Source: Costus lasius (Eukaryota > Streptophyta > Magnoliopsida > Zingiberales > Costaceae). From it: a DNA stretch of 64,000 nt. Below the pieces are notes generated by a model that was not told the origin of the DNA, searched no databases, and saw nothing but the letters and a program-made list of their open reading frames with translations. The stretch lies in NCBI GenBank assembly GCA_027563935.2, contig CM050453.2, positions 84,976,665-85,040,664 of the forward strand, in the 5' to 3' direction. A program made the translations under genes and the position numbers. This document shows positions 53,801 through 63,500 of the stretch, piece by piece. How positions within the stretch are numbered: position 1 is the first letter of the stretch; each line of letters begins with the position of its first letter.

Positions 53801-56702
53801 CTAATGCAACAGTGTTGTTTTAGTATTTATTCAAGATGATTCCGACATCAGTGTGCTTTGACATTGTAAACCCCATCTGTCGAAGGTTCATCTTGATCTG
53901 TCATATCCAGCTTACATAGTTACATTTGCTCTGGTCATTTCACATATGCATTCCTCCCATTCTTCCATGCTGGTTTGCCCTTATCCTGTGAATCATGAGC
54001 TCAATTACTCCTATTCATTTGAGATCAAATAGTAATGCCATACGATTTGATTATTAAATTTTGCCTCTCCATTAACAATTTGGTTAGTTGCTAATTCCTG
54101 TTTATTATTATCCACTGGCCTGGTTGTTTCTCTATGTATGAATAACATCCCACAGAGTTGTGAAGAACTACTTACTGCAGGGAATGAACTCAGACAGGGC
54201 GATTAAAGATTTACCATTTGTTCCTAAAACTTAAAATGTCGGAAAAGAGCCAATTCTATTTAAGTTTTAATAATTTTCTAGAATCTGCTTTACTCTGTAT
54301 TTCTTATGTTGCAATTTGCTTTCATCAGAAACCAGATCTTCTTTACAGATCTCTTGCAGCAAAGCTTGTGATTGGGATGCCTTTTAAGGTTTGTAGTTCA
54401 CATTGCAACTGATATTCTTTTGTCCTGTTTGTACGTATGATTGCGTTGTTGAACTTTATGAGATTGACTTCAGGATCTGGCAACCGTGGACTCTATTCTT
54501 CTGAGAGAACTTCCTCCGCTAGAAGATGCTGATTCTGTAAGAGCTCATGTGCCTATGATTTTAATATAAATGAAAGAAGATTATAAATACACATTTTTGG
54601 AAATATAAGAAGCTGAAAAATTGAACTATGTTTTAATTTTGCAAAATGAATGTCATGTGTCAAAGTGTTTATAATACCGAGGCTGATCATATTTGTCATA
54701 TGTGATCAGAGGTTAGCTCTTAAAAGGTTGATCGACATAAGTTTGGGTGTCGTAACTCCACTATCTGAGCAGCTGACAAAACCACTTCCAAATGCAATTG
54801 TCCTTGTGAACCTCAAGGAACTCTCCACGGGCGCTTACAAGCTTTTGCCACACGGTAATGTAGTGAAATACTGATATTGTCCATTATCTGTATTTTACTT
54901 CTATCGTTTAAGACTTAACTAATTACATGATGTGCCTATTTTATAGGCACTCGATTAGCTGTAACTATCCGTGGAGATGAATCTTACGAGGAACTAGACG
55001 TTATTAAGAATGCTGGTGATATAACAATGTTGCTACATGATCTTCCATACTGTGAAGATAAGCTCAGCAGAGTTCATGCAGCAAGGAGGTGAAGGATCAT
55101 AGTGATAGTCATTATGTTGCTCAACTATATTGCTACTCCTGAATTGCCCATCTTAATCTTACCATAATGATATTTCTTGGATGTTAGGTTTTCATTTTGT
55201 TTCTAGCTTTTCTTCATCATGCATTTTCCTTAAAATATCCTGTAATTTTTTACTTCCTTTTGTTATTTGGAATAGCAAGTTTTTACTGGGTGTCAATAGA
55301 AGCCGACTAAATATATCATTAACGCTTCTATAATGCTTTTGATTATTTTTCAGGTTGTTCGAGTATTTAGAAGATAATTCTCTCAACTATCCTGTAATCC
55401 ACCATATACAATTTCCTAAAGCGATCCACAGGTAACATTGTGATCATGATGAAAGGGAGAATGTTCAATTTGTCATTTCTTCTCATTCTGATGCTGCAAT
55501 TAACAGAGATGATCTGGTAATCACGGCTGGGAGTAATGCTGGTGCTCTATTAGTTGATGGGCTCGGGGATGGTGTACTTCTTGAAGCTTCTGACCAGGAG
55601 TTTGAGTTTTTGAGAAATACATCTTTTAATTTACTTCAAGGTTGCAGAATGCGCAACACAAAAACTGTAAGCATTTGTAATGTGCTAACAGATTTATTAA
55701 TTTTATCTGACTGATGAAAACTATTTTTTATTGTTTTGATTTGTTATTATTCGTCTACAATTTTGATCATATGCAGGAGTATGTTTCTTGTCCATCTTGT
55801 GGGCGTACACTCTTTGATCTTCAAGAAATAAGTGCCCAGATTAGGGAAAAGACTTCACATTTGCCTGGCGTTTCAGTAATTTTCAATCCCAATACTGGCA
55901 CTGTTAACTAGTCTTACAAATTGTTTTAAACTAATTTTGATCTTCCCTCTTGCAGATTGCTATTATGGGATGCATTGTAAATGGTCCTGGAGAAATGGCT
56001 GATGCAGATTTTGGTTATGTTGGTGGTGCCCCAGGAAAGATTGATCTTTATGTGGGGAAGGTAATTTCTTGTTTTCCATACAATCCATGCATTTGAAGTG
56101 CACTATCTGGTGCTGAGTTAGTATAAAATTTTGTAAGGATATTTGAGCTTTTGCCCTTCTTGAGCAGCATCGACTTCAAAGTACTTGTTAGATCTCAATC
56201 CTATTGATGTTTGCGCTGGACAATAACTTGAAACTCACAGGATTAGATTTGTTGGATGAAAAGTGCTGCGTTTTGTTGCTAGCAAAGTAACAAACTTGTA
56301 GTTATCCAACTAAATATGAGCAAAGAAATGTTAAAAAAAAAGGATGAAGAGAATTTTTGGTTGACTCTATTTCCGGTCTCTACCGATGAAGTTTACAGCT
56401 TCATGGACTTCTGCTTGCTCATCACGCCTTGCTACATCCACTTTAATTCTTGTTAATACATGCACAATGTTCTTTGAATTATATGACAGATGCAAGATAT
56501 TTTGTTTTTATATTATATTCAGATTTTGAGAATTATTATCAGTAGTAGTTTTGATGAATTTCTTTTTACTTATGCCAAGATTATTATTTGCTTGTATTAG
56601 ACGGTGGTGAAGCGTGGCATAGCAATGGAGCATGCGACCGACGCTTTAATTCAGCTCATCAAGGACCACGGCCGATGGGTTGATCCACCTGCTGAAGAGT
56701 AG
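38899..56702 (+). CDS. HDS: 4-hydroxy-3-methylbut-2-enyl diphosphate synthase, chloroplastic (HDS / IspG / GcpE)
   Basis: HDS converts ME-cPP to HMBPP, the penultimate MEP-pathway step, in the plastid stroma using a [4Fe-4S] cluster. CDS exons: 38899-39121, 39573-39730, 40591-40697, 40805-40905, 40984-41060, 42067-42186, 42270-42500, 53223-53339, 53485-53559, 53633-53710, 54329-54388, 54474-54536, 54710-54854, 54947-55088, 55354-55431, 55507-55666, 55777-55875, 55956-56060 and 56601-56702. They sum to 2241 bp (746 codons plus stop), phase-consistent, close to the usual plant length of about 740. An alternative ATG lies at 38902. The N terminus is a transit-like Ser/Arg/Thr-rich stretch. TIM-barrel words include [53 protein letters not shown] and [14 protein letters not shown]. 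Cluster ligands are in CPSC (about C650 and C653) and GCIVNGPGE (about C684, with E691). No lesions were seen. Intron 7 is 10.7 kb and repeat-filled. Confidence 0.95.
41301..41828. mobile_element. hAT-like MITE in HDS intron 5, 8-bp duplication GTTGAGAC
   Basis: The element starts TAGGGAAGACAACGGG and ends TTGCCATCCCTA. GTTGAGAC occurs exactly before (41293-41300) and after (41829-41836). The arms carry many GGGTCGGG/CCCGACCC words in opposite orientation around an AT-rich core. The 528-bp length, termini and duplication size fit a non-autonomous hAT element. Confidence 0.9.
42501..43732. other. HDS intron 7, first part: no recognisable insertion
   Basis: Ordinary AT-rich intron sequence with short open frames on both strands and no family match. 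Confidence 0.4.
43733..43990. mobile_element. ACCGGTAC-family hAT-like MITE, 258 bp, duplication GTTCCTCC(C)
   Basis: The element starts (C)AAGGTTTAAGAAACAG and ends CGGCTTTGAAATCCTTG. GTTCCTCCC precedes (43724-43732) and follows (43991-43999). Because a C is shared with the element's first base, the duplication is 8 or 9 bp. GTACCGTACCG near the left and GGTACTGTACCGG near the right are inverted. The GC-rich centre yields shadow frames on both strands that are not genes. Confidence 0.85.
44236..44480. repeat. Probable diverged ACCGGTAC-family MITE
   Basis: Starts CAAGGTTTAAAGTCTC and contains ATACTGATACTATC, AACTGGTACATATTG and CATATCGCCTATACCGAGCAG, echoing the family. The right end and a target duplication are not clear. 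Confidence 0.4.
44580..44820. repeat. Purine-rich tract and a tRNA-like B-box sequence
   Basis: 44580-44700 is an A/G-rich low-complexity run. At about 44785-44805 the minus strand reads GGCGGGGTTCGATCCC, a close match to an RNA polymerase III B box. No A box or tRNA fold was found, so at most this is a SINE remnant. Confidence 0.3.
45300..47350 (-). mobile_element. LINE (L1-type) reverse transcriptase relic in HDS intron 7
   Basis: On the minus strand, going from 47350 downward, the frames give the order of plant L1 reverse transcriptase blocks: [19 protein letters not shown], a decayed DIK.A-D region, FSILLNN with [12 protein letters not shown] (for GLRQGDPLSPYLF), [10 protein letters not shown] (for FADD), and downstream [12 protein letters not shown]. 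Many stops and frame changes show it is long dead. Ends, poly-A and target duplications were not identified. Confidence 0.75.
47490..48015. mobile_element. Outer ACCGGTAC-family element, interrupted by the copy at 47626
   Basis: Sequence on both sides of the inner element is itself of the GGTACC type (CTGTACTAGATGG and GACTGGTACCGAC on the left; GTATCGACTAGTACGG on the right), with an AT-rich stretch at about 47560-47595. This suggests an older family member hit by a younger one. Its outer ends are not resolved. Confidence 0.45.
47626..47972. mobile_element. ACCGGTAC-family hAT-like MITE, 347 bp, nested
   Basis: The left end CATGGTTTAAGGTTTTGG and the right end CCAAAACCTTAAACTATG form an inverted repeat of more than 20 bp with one mismatch near the tip. 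GTACCGAC (47618-47625) and GTATCGAC (47973-47980) flank it, an 8-bp duplication with one mismatch. The interior is GC-rich and CT-biased on one side. No transposase is encoded. Confidence 0.8.
48515..48788. mobile_element. Probable hAT-like MITE with a (TA)/(CATG)-rich core
   Basis: The left end CATGGTTTTAAATACC and right end TTTTTTAAATCATG are inverted. Flanks AAAATGGT and AAAATGAC match at six of eight positions. The core (48585-48745) is a long alternating TATATACATGTATATG tract that creates meaningless Tyr/Ile frames on both strands. Confidence 0.55.
48789..50004. other. HDS intron 7, featureless stretch
   Basis: AT-rich sequence. A 90-codon frame at 49018-49290 has no recognisable domain. 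Two related segments with TTTCACATGTAARAATAA and GATAAAARTAA words at about 49340-49490 suggest a diverged short duplication. Confidence 0.35.
50005..51172. mobile_element. Candidate DNA transposon relic with GGGGCCGTTTGG ends
   Basis: The left end reads CTAGGGGCCGTTTGGC and the right end reads GCCCAAACTGGCCCTAG, an imperfect inverted repeat. Inside the left part is a CT-rich, GC-rich block (50130-50360) with low-complexity frames; the rest is AT-rich. No transposase motif was seen. Flanking 8-mers do not match, so superfamily and completeness are uncertain. Confidence 0.45.
51173..52080. other. HDS intron 7, no supported feature
   Basis: A short GC-richer patch (51270-51530) contains an 82-codon frame without recognisable domains. 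Nothing else stands out. Confidence 0.35.
52081..52382. repeat. Perfect tandem duplication, 151-bp period, two copies
   Basis: The segment beginning ATTGGTATTCTTCTTCC at 52081 repeats at 52232 with no difference that I can see over about 150 bases, and ends near AAAGGAGATAAAA. Lack of divergence means a recent event or an assembly artefact. The region from 52383 to the exon at 53223 is ordinary intron. Confidence 0.9.
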
Positions 56703-57231
56703 GTTTGGTACTCTAGTATGGTCAATCAATAGGATTTTTTGTGTTTATGATATTTATAAATGATGCAAAATAACGCGCTTATTATTGGGAAAATAATTTC
56801 TCATGCATGTATCATATAACAATTCAGTTTTTAGAAAGATGATATATATATTTTTTACAATTATGGGTCAAATAGAAAGGTTTGCTGAGAACCTATTTGA
56901 AAATTTTCTTCCAGTCGTTCTCGTCGCACTGTTTATAACAAAATAGCCGACAAATCAGATTCCTTGAATAGAATTTGAGGGAAGAAAGTTCTACAAAGAA
57001 ATCCTGTGTAGGATCCAATATGAAGGGTGCTTGGGATTATAGGCTTTTATCGCACACATAGTTAAACTATTATGCTTTTGTAATTTTAATCAGACAAATT
57101 AAGGTTAAAATTGTTTAACCGAACAACCCGGTGGCACCTTCTAGAATACAAGGACAAAAGATGTCAGATCATGAACCACGGTGTATTAAATGTAGTCAGA
57201 TGTGAGTCGCTTGTGTTCGAAAAAATTTTCT
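56703..57231. other. HDS 3' untranslated and downstream region
   Basis: AT-rich sequence after the stop codon with several AATAAT/AAATAA-type words that could serve as polyadenylation signals. The exact cleavage site cannot be assigned. Confidence 0.35.
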
Positions 57232-57570
57232 GAGCAACCCTAATGCTCATTGTGGAGTAATTTTTTTCTAAAATATTTTATGATCATAAAAAAATTTTAA
57301 AAAAATTTTACGGTGTAGTCTACGATAAGAACTATTTATAAATACTAAGATCATAAAATTTGGATGTATCCACGATAAGATATTATGGATACAAATATCA
57401 TGAATTTTTGGCCCATTTACTATAGCAAAAAATTCACGATATTTGTATCCATGATATCTTATCGTGGATATATCCAAATTTCACGATCTTAATATCTATG
57501 AATAGTTCTCATTATGAACTACATCGTAATTTTTTTTATGATCGTAAAATAATTTATGGGGGGATTGCTC
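57232..57570. mobile_element. Foldback MITE between HDS and the hydrolase gene
   Basis: The element is almost entirely one palindrome: arms of roughly 130 bp around 57405-57425 share TTTGGATRTATCCACGATAAG, ATGGATACAAATATC and TGAATTTTT. The tips are GAGCAACCC on the left and GGATTGCTC on the right. Flanking 9-mers AAATTTTCT and AACTTTTCC match at seven positions, which hints at a 9-bp duplication (Mutator-like) but is not conclusive. It has no coding capacity and lies about 0.5 kb past the HDS stop. Confidence 0.8.
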
Positions 57571-58340
57571 AACTTTTCCAGAACAACCATTCTCTCAGGA
57601 AATTTTTTTCTTATGTTCCTGTGTTGTATACTGTTGGATGCCCATGTGCACAGCGTACTTGTGCAAGTGTACAAATAGTGCCCAACAGAAGGAGCATCCA
57701 TTCAACATCATATACATTAAGACAGTCTTTGTAAACAGTGCGACTGTCTAAGATATTTCTTCTCACGTATGATGTAAGGCATCACATTAGATTTCTAGTA
57801 AATTATTTAGAGGTGTTGGTACCTCCAGCCCAATTAAAATTGATAAAAATGCTTTTGAGAAGCACCAACATGCTATGGGGTGAACAAATTTTAATTGCTG
57901 AACAAAATTTGGTATTTCTCTTATGAAAGATCTAAAAGTATGAACAGTTTATCCTGTAACCTTTCCATTTGTTGTAAAAGCAGCAAATTAAATGGAAGAG
58001 GTTAGAGGGTGAAGCTAGAATTTTTCCTGAAGCTAGTAGCTCGGCAGCAGAGCCAGATCCATTATCCACTGTGCAACAGAGAGGTGCAGTAAAATGGAGA
58101 AAGCAACCTTGCAGCTCATCCCTCCCTGCTCTGCTCAGAAAAGGAAATGCATTGCACAAAGAAAGAAACACCCACAGTAATCTAACGTCCAAATCATCGC
58201 AAACCTTACTGGAGAAAGTCCGCCGTTGCTGCAGACACAGCCGGCCGGAGAAATCTTATGCGATAACATAAGCAAATTCCGATGACATAGTCGTATTACA
58301 TTATATACTATACGACTCGAGTAAAGGCTCAACCTCTGCT
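57571..58340. other. Convergent intergenic region and hydrolase 3' UTR
   Basis: Contains the downstream side of the hydrolase gene. Short frames on both strands are unmatched. The part near 58000-58340 is probably 3' UTR of the minus-strand gene. Confidence 0.35.
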
Positions 58341-59336
58341 TCATTCTGCGCGAGTCCGCAGCCACTCAATAATATCGTGGAATACCTGCTCTACATTCTC
58401 CTCGGGTTCCCCAACCATCTGATGCCACATTCCGGGGTAAATCCGCAGGGTCTTGTCCTTGCTCCCGGCTCGCCGGTGGAGATCTTCCACGCACGCCGGA
58501 TCACAGACAACGTCCTCCCCCCCGTGCACGATCAGCATCGGCAGCGTCACCTCCTCGAAACGCGCCTGCACCACGCGGCACACACGCAGCAGCTCCAGCG
58601 CGGTCGCCGCCCGCGGCGGCCCCACCGTCCGCTTGGGGCTCGCCAGCGCCAACTTCCGCTTCCACTCGACCTTGAACGATACGTCCGGGATCGAACCTCT
58701 CGTGACGGCCACACGCCACGTCGGGATCACCGCCGCGGCGAGCCACAGCAGGTGCTCCAGCGGCCATGGCGGCTTGAACTTGGGGCTAATGCCGCACATG
58801 GCACCGTTGAGCACCACGCCGTCCCACCCCCGGCTCACGCGGCCGTCCTTGTCGCGCAGGTGGAGCAGCAGCGCGATGGCGCCGCCGAGCGACTCGGCGT
58901 AGAGAAAGCAGGGGAGGGAGGGGGAGTAGCGGGCGCGGAAGGCGTCGAAGAAGGTGGCGCAGTCGTCGACGACGGGCTCGATGTCGGGGATGTGGGCAAC
59001 GAGGCCGTCGGAGAAGCCGTGCCCTTGGTGGTCGAGGGCGCCGACGGCGAAGCCGTTCTTGGCGAAGTGGACGGCGGTCAGCTGGATGAACCAACTAGAT
59101 TCGCCGGTGAAGCCGTGGACGATGGAGACAGTGGCAATGGGGGTGGCCGGGGGGAGCGGCTCCCACCACTGGGTGAATATTCGGAGGCCATGGGGGTTGA
59201 CGAAGGAGGAGGAGGAGTGGGAGACGCCGTGGTGGGCGTAGAATTCGTCGGGGCTGAGGCGCCAGCGCCCAAAGGGGTGGCGCTCGTCGGCCTCCGCCAC
59301 CGGGTGGAGCATCTTCTTCTTGGTCGTCTCCGTCAT
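58341..59336 (-). CDS. Alpha/beta hydrolase, monoacylglycerol lipase / caffeoylshikimate esterase family
   Basis: This is a 331-residue intronless gene, the normal length for the plant MAGL/CSE family, which hydrolyses monoacylglycerols and, in the CSE branch, caffeoyl shikimate in lignin synthesis. Starting at MTETTKKKM, it shows the oxyanion region VHGFTGESSW (His74-Gly75), LDHQGHGFSDG, the nucleophile elbow FLYAESLGGAIAL (Ser149), the acid in HGGEDVVCDP (Asp275) and the base in PGMWHQMV (His305). The elbow reads A-E-S-L-G, with Ala in place of the first Gly of GxSxG. There is no signal peptide or membrane segment, so a cytosolic enzyme is likely. The gene is much richer in GC than its surroundings, a common monocot pattern. 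It converges on HDS and diverges from TGD3. Substrate cannot be assigned from sequence alone. Confidence 0.9.
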   Translation of the reverse strand: MTETTKKKMLHPVAEADERHPFGRWRLSPDEFYAHHGVSHSSSSFVNPHGLRIFTQWWEPLPPATPIATVSIVHGFTGESSWFIQLTAVHFAKNGFAVGALDHQGHGFSDGLVAHIPDIEPVVDDCATFFDAFRARYSPSLPCFLYAESLGGAIALLLHLRDKDGRVSRGWDGVVLNGAMCGISPKFKPPWPLEHLLWLAAAVIPTWRVAVTRGSIPDVSFKVEWKRKLALASPKRTVGPPRAATALELLRVCRVVQARFEEVTLPMLIVHGGEDVVCDPACVEDLHRRAGSKDKTLRIYPGMWHQMVGEPEENVEQVFHDIIEWLRTRAE

Positions 59337-60568
59337 TTATCCCTCGTCGACGCACAACGCTGCAACTCGGTGCTGATCTACCTCAGGAAGAGGAGGATCT
59401 TGATCGGGACGGCAAAATCACAGGCCCTCCACCGGAGCAAAATAGGATGGCAGTTACAATATACAAAATCGATTTTTAACTGAACTAAAATTTTCAATTG
59501 AATTTTGTTTAAACCGATTAAACAAATGGTACAATTTTCTTTTTTGGTGCAAGTGGTTGGAGGGCAATATAAATGTGATCACTAAATGCAACTGCACAAC
59601 TAGTGTTAATCAAGGCAGGAGGGGTCACACCACACCGCCCAGTCGCCCACCCACTCCGGTGGCGTCCCGTGCCCCATTATGAATTCTGCTTTTAAGTAAA
59701 GAAGCTGACACGAAACTGTGATTCTTTGTGAAGCGTTATTAATTAGGGTTGTTACGTAAGATGGGACATTAGTTTTCTGTAATTTACATCAATTTTCTGT
59801 AATTTACTATTTTTCAATATAAATAACTTAAAATATTGCATGGGACATTAGTTTATTTGGCAATATCGTTGTCATATACAGACAAGGGTTTTTATTTGGC
59901 AATATCGTTGTCATATACAGATTAAAAAATTAGTTTTTAATTGGGCACGCGAAAAACGTGAGGATGACTCTTTTTCTATATTCCTTCCGTGTACAACTCC
60001 CACTAACAATAACTAACGTGGAAGCCACAGACACCATCGACTACCTTGCCGTTGTGACTAGGACTGCAGGCCCCACCTTGACCTGAAGCCTCCGTTGTGA
60101 CTAGGACTGCAGGCCCCACCTTGACCTGAAGCCATCAAGCCAATAGGGTAGGACTTTTCTACCTCATTCCGCCACGCGTCTATATGCATCAACAGTCCGG
60201 ATGTAGGATTGGAGGTTTGCAGTTAAAATCGCTGATGGAGAGGATCCGTCGTTTCTTCATTGCTCGACCGCGGCCGCAGCAGGTGGCCTCCGCTTTCCGT
60301 GATCCGTGGACGGCACACTTGCCACACGAATCTTACAGCAACAGATCCACGATCTCAGCCGTCCCCGCACACCTCAGTTTTGTTCACGTTGTGCGGTGGA
60401 TGCCTATAGCCGGCGGCTTCGGTCTGAAAGACCAAACCCCAGTCTCCCCTCAATCGTTCCATCTGCATTGCAATCCTTAGGGCATCGCATCCCGTTCCAT
60501 TCTGCTCCAATTTGGCATGGTTGTCTTGTGAAGTCTCATCTCTGCCTCGATTCTAAGCTTGGTCGGGA
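59337..60568. promoter_or_regulatory. Divergent intergenic region between the hydrolase and TGD3
   Basis: About 1.2 kb separates the two start codons, so promoters for both genes should lie here. It holds two short direct duplications: TTTGGCAATATCGTTGTCATATACAGA-type copies at about 59855-59925, and TTGTGACTAGGACTGCAGGCCCCACC-type copies about 42 bp apart at 60052-60130. The part 60180-60568 is GC-richer and probably 5' UTR of TGD3; open frames there are not conserved. Confidence 0.5.
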
Positions 60569-63500
60569 ATGTCGAGCTCCGCCGTCTCGTCGGCCAATTC
60601 ATGGGCCCCGCGACTGGCTTTTCAGCAGGCCAGGCGGCAGAGATCGCTCGGCACCCGGAACAAGTTTTCCTGCGCTTCGTGGTCGGTTCCGAGATTGGTT
60701 ACCTGCGCCTGCAGCGCGCCTCCGCGGAATTTGGGTGACGGATGTTCCGCCCTTGATAAGCCGGTGAGTTCGTCAATCGGTCTGAATTGCATTTTTATTT
60801 CCTAGTTTATTGCGCACTTATTCAATTGATAGCTTCGAGATTAATCTCCACTTGGCGTATCGAATTCAGTACATCTAAGAAAAAGGTTAGGGATGCCATT
60901 TAATTTTAAAGTGAAATAGTGATGCCATTTTAACAATCTAAAATGTATATTCCCAAGTGCACTATTGCAGATTAATTTTATTATTACTTGCTGGAATGAG
61001 GAAAATCCATCTAAGCAACCAGTTGATCACACGGTCTTGACACTTCAAATCAAAGTGAAAAAGCAACAAATAAATGCACTAATATCTGTTCATACATCCA
61101 TATGACTTATTGTATCTTAATACATTATTTTAGAATCCAGATTTGTGGTAAATTTTGTTGGATTAAAAACTACGGAAATATTAAATAATTGATGGAATCA
61201 TTCTATTTTGCTTTCTGCTTATGTAAAAAATTACATACTAGATTCAATCATTCTAATCAGTTTCATTTTAGACTTCATCCTTATCAGAGAACTTTGGAGT
61301 GGGTAAAGAGGTGAATGAAAAATCAGAAATTCTTATTGAGTGTAGAGATGTTCATAAATCTTTTGGAGAAAAACAAATACTCAAAGGAGTTAGCTTCAAG
61401 GTAAATCTCTACTATCTTTTTTATATTTGTTTTGCTATCAACTATACTTTTATCATCCTTGCAAATGGTTTGCCCCTGCACCTTGGGCAATATCTTCCAT
61501 TGGCAGAATTGCAAAGAGACTCCCTTTAGTAAGCCTAAACTGTAACAGACCCATGATACTATTAAAATTGCAAAGATGCCCTCTATACTTCCATTTTATG
61601 TTAAGTTTATTAATATTGGTTAGTTCATAGAATCTCTTCATTTTTGACTAGGTTAAAGATTTTAGTACAAGGGATATCCCATCTTTAACATGGTTACCTT
61701 TTGGAGAGAAGAACGGCAGAATTTTAAGACACTATTAGATAACATTGCCATATAAAAAGTTTGGAGGATTTTTAGAGTTTGTGAATGCTATGGCATTCCA
61801 AAGTATGTTTTCTACTATCAAAATGGAACTCTTTGCTTGCTTTTTTAAAGAAACATTGGAGAAATATTATTATGGAATATTGACTAAAAGATATTTGTAT
61901 TATATTTACATAAGAAACTTTTTTTTTCTCATTTAAGTACTTTTCAAGTTGAAATTCCCTTAAATATGAATTTTGAATTACTTTCTCTTATATTCATAAT
62001 AATATCATTCTCCTATTTCCATGCCAACTTGGTAAGATAGGAGGCTCTAAACTTAACCTACCCTCCTCTCGTACTTTCTCCTTTCCACCAATTGTCATTC
62101 CTCTTTTGCGACCACCACCACCCACCTCTCTTGCTCTAATCATCATCACCCATCTCTCTTTTATCGATAAATCCCACTTTATTTTTGTCACTGTTTGGAT
62201 GAAAGAAAACAAGCACAAAACCCAAATTGTATTACACAAAAACTATATACAAACATAGACTCACTAAAGGTAATTTATGAACCTGTGAAGGATAAGTTAC
62301 ATGGAACTCACTAGTTTGATATTTACAACATATCTTAACTATCCGCCTCAAGCTGATGCATAGATATTCATCATACCCGGCTTGTTGCATAAAATATGAA
62401 ATCTAGCCAGGTTTAGAGTCTTTGTGAAGATGTCAGCCAATTGATCTTTAGCCCCAGTAAATAGCGCATAGATCATTTTACATAAAATAGCTTCCATCAG
62501 CTTGGTCTTTTCCATTGTGTTTAGTTGGGCGGATAGAAAGTGGGAAGAAAAGGAAAATAAGAAGGAAAGGAAAGTAAGGAGTATTTCTCTCTTTGTGTTT
62601 AGTTAGAGGGAAGGAAAATATGAAGAATTGATATATACTGATATACACCCTTTGGATCCCGCCTCGCCAACTCTTCGTAGCTAGCCAGGGCCTCGTCGAC
62701 CTTCTTCTGCAAGAACTGTGTCTGGGCCATGATCAGCCGCACATCCCTTACTTCCTTCTCCTTCTGCTTGTCCCTCGTGAGTTCTAGAGCCCTTTCCAGC
62801 CACTCGATCACAACATTGCCTTGCCGCACTGGTCTATGAAGATGGCATTCTCGAAGAGAGCCTCAAAGTAGAGGGGGTCGTCAGCGAGGATCTCCTCGTA
62901 GAGGCAGAGGGCCTCGGCGGCCTCGCCCATCTCATTGATTAGCCACACGGCCAGGAATTTCCACTCCGCTAATTCCTCCGCCACGGTTGGCTGCGCAGCG
63001 ATGAGCCATCGGAGGACAACAAGGGCCTCAGAGTTTTCCCCAATTTCTAGCTTTTGGTAGAGGACGGTGCGGAGGGCATCAATGACATCAGAGTTAGACT
63101 CGAGGAAGCAAGAGAGGATGGAGGAATCGGATTCAGCCTTGGCAGGCTCCTCGGTGGCCAGAGGCGCCGCTGGCTCAATGGGATCTACACGGGCGGCGGG
63201 CAGCGTGTGGAAGTTGGTAGAGACGAGGGTGGAGAGGAACTCGAGCGACAAATATCAATGGTGGTGATAACTCCAGTGAGGCAGGCGGCGGGGAAATGAG
63301 CGTACCAAAGAAGACGAGAGGGTGAGAATATGCTCAAGGGTTTGTTTCTGCCCAAATCAGGCATATCCACTTTCGAAGAAAATTTACTCAACTTTCCTTT
63401 TAGTTTTCTATCTACCACTTTCATCCGCCCTACTAAACAGAAAAAAAATCTACTTTCCATCCTTCCCACTTTCCGTCCGCCCAACTAAACACAGTGTTCA

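Noticed and set aside
58377..59483. Plus-strand 368-codon open frame opposite the hydrolase gene
   Set aside because: It is the antisense of a GC-rich coding sequence, where stops are rare. It has low-complexity Gly/Glu/Arg composition and no domain, while the minus strand has a full catalytic triad.
60184..60767. Upstream frames of 98 and 153 codons before TGD3
   Set aside because: They overlap the probable 5' UTR and exon 1 in the wrong frames. The frame starting at 60569 is the one that splices in phase to the conserved ATPase exon.
62640..63290. A real SLOW GREEN 1-like gene
   Set aside because: No ATG, no recognisable transit peptide, a frameshift near 62815, truncation at both sides and position inside CACTA terminal repeats all point to a captured fragment.
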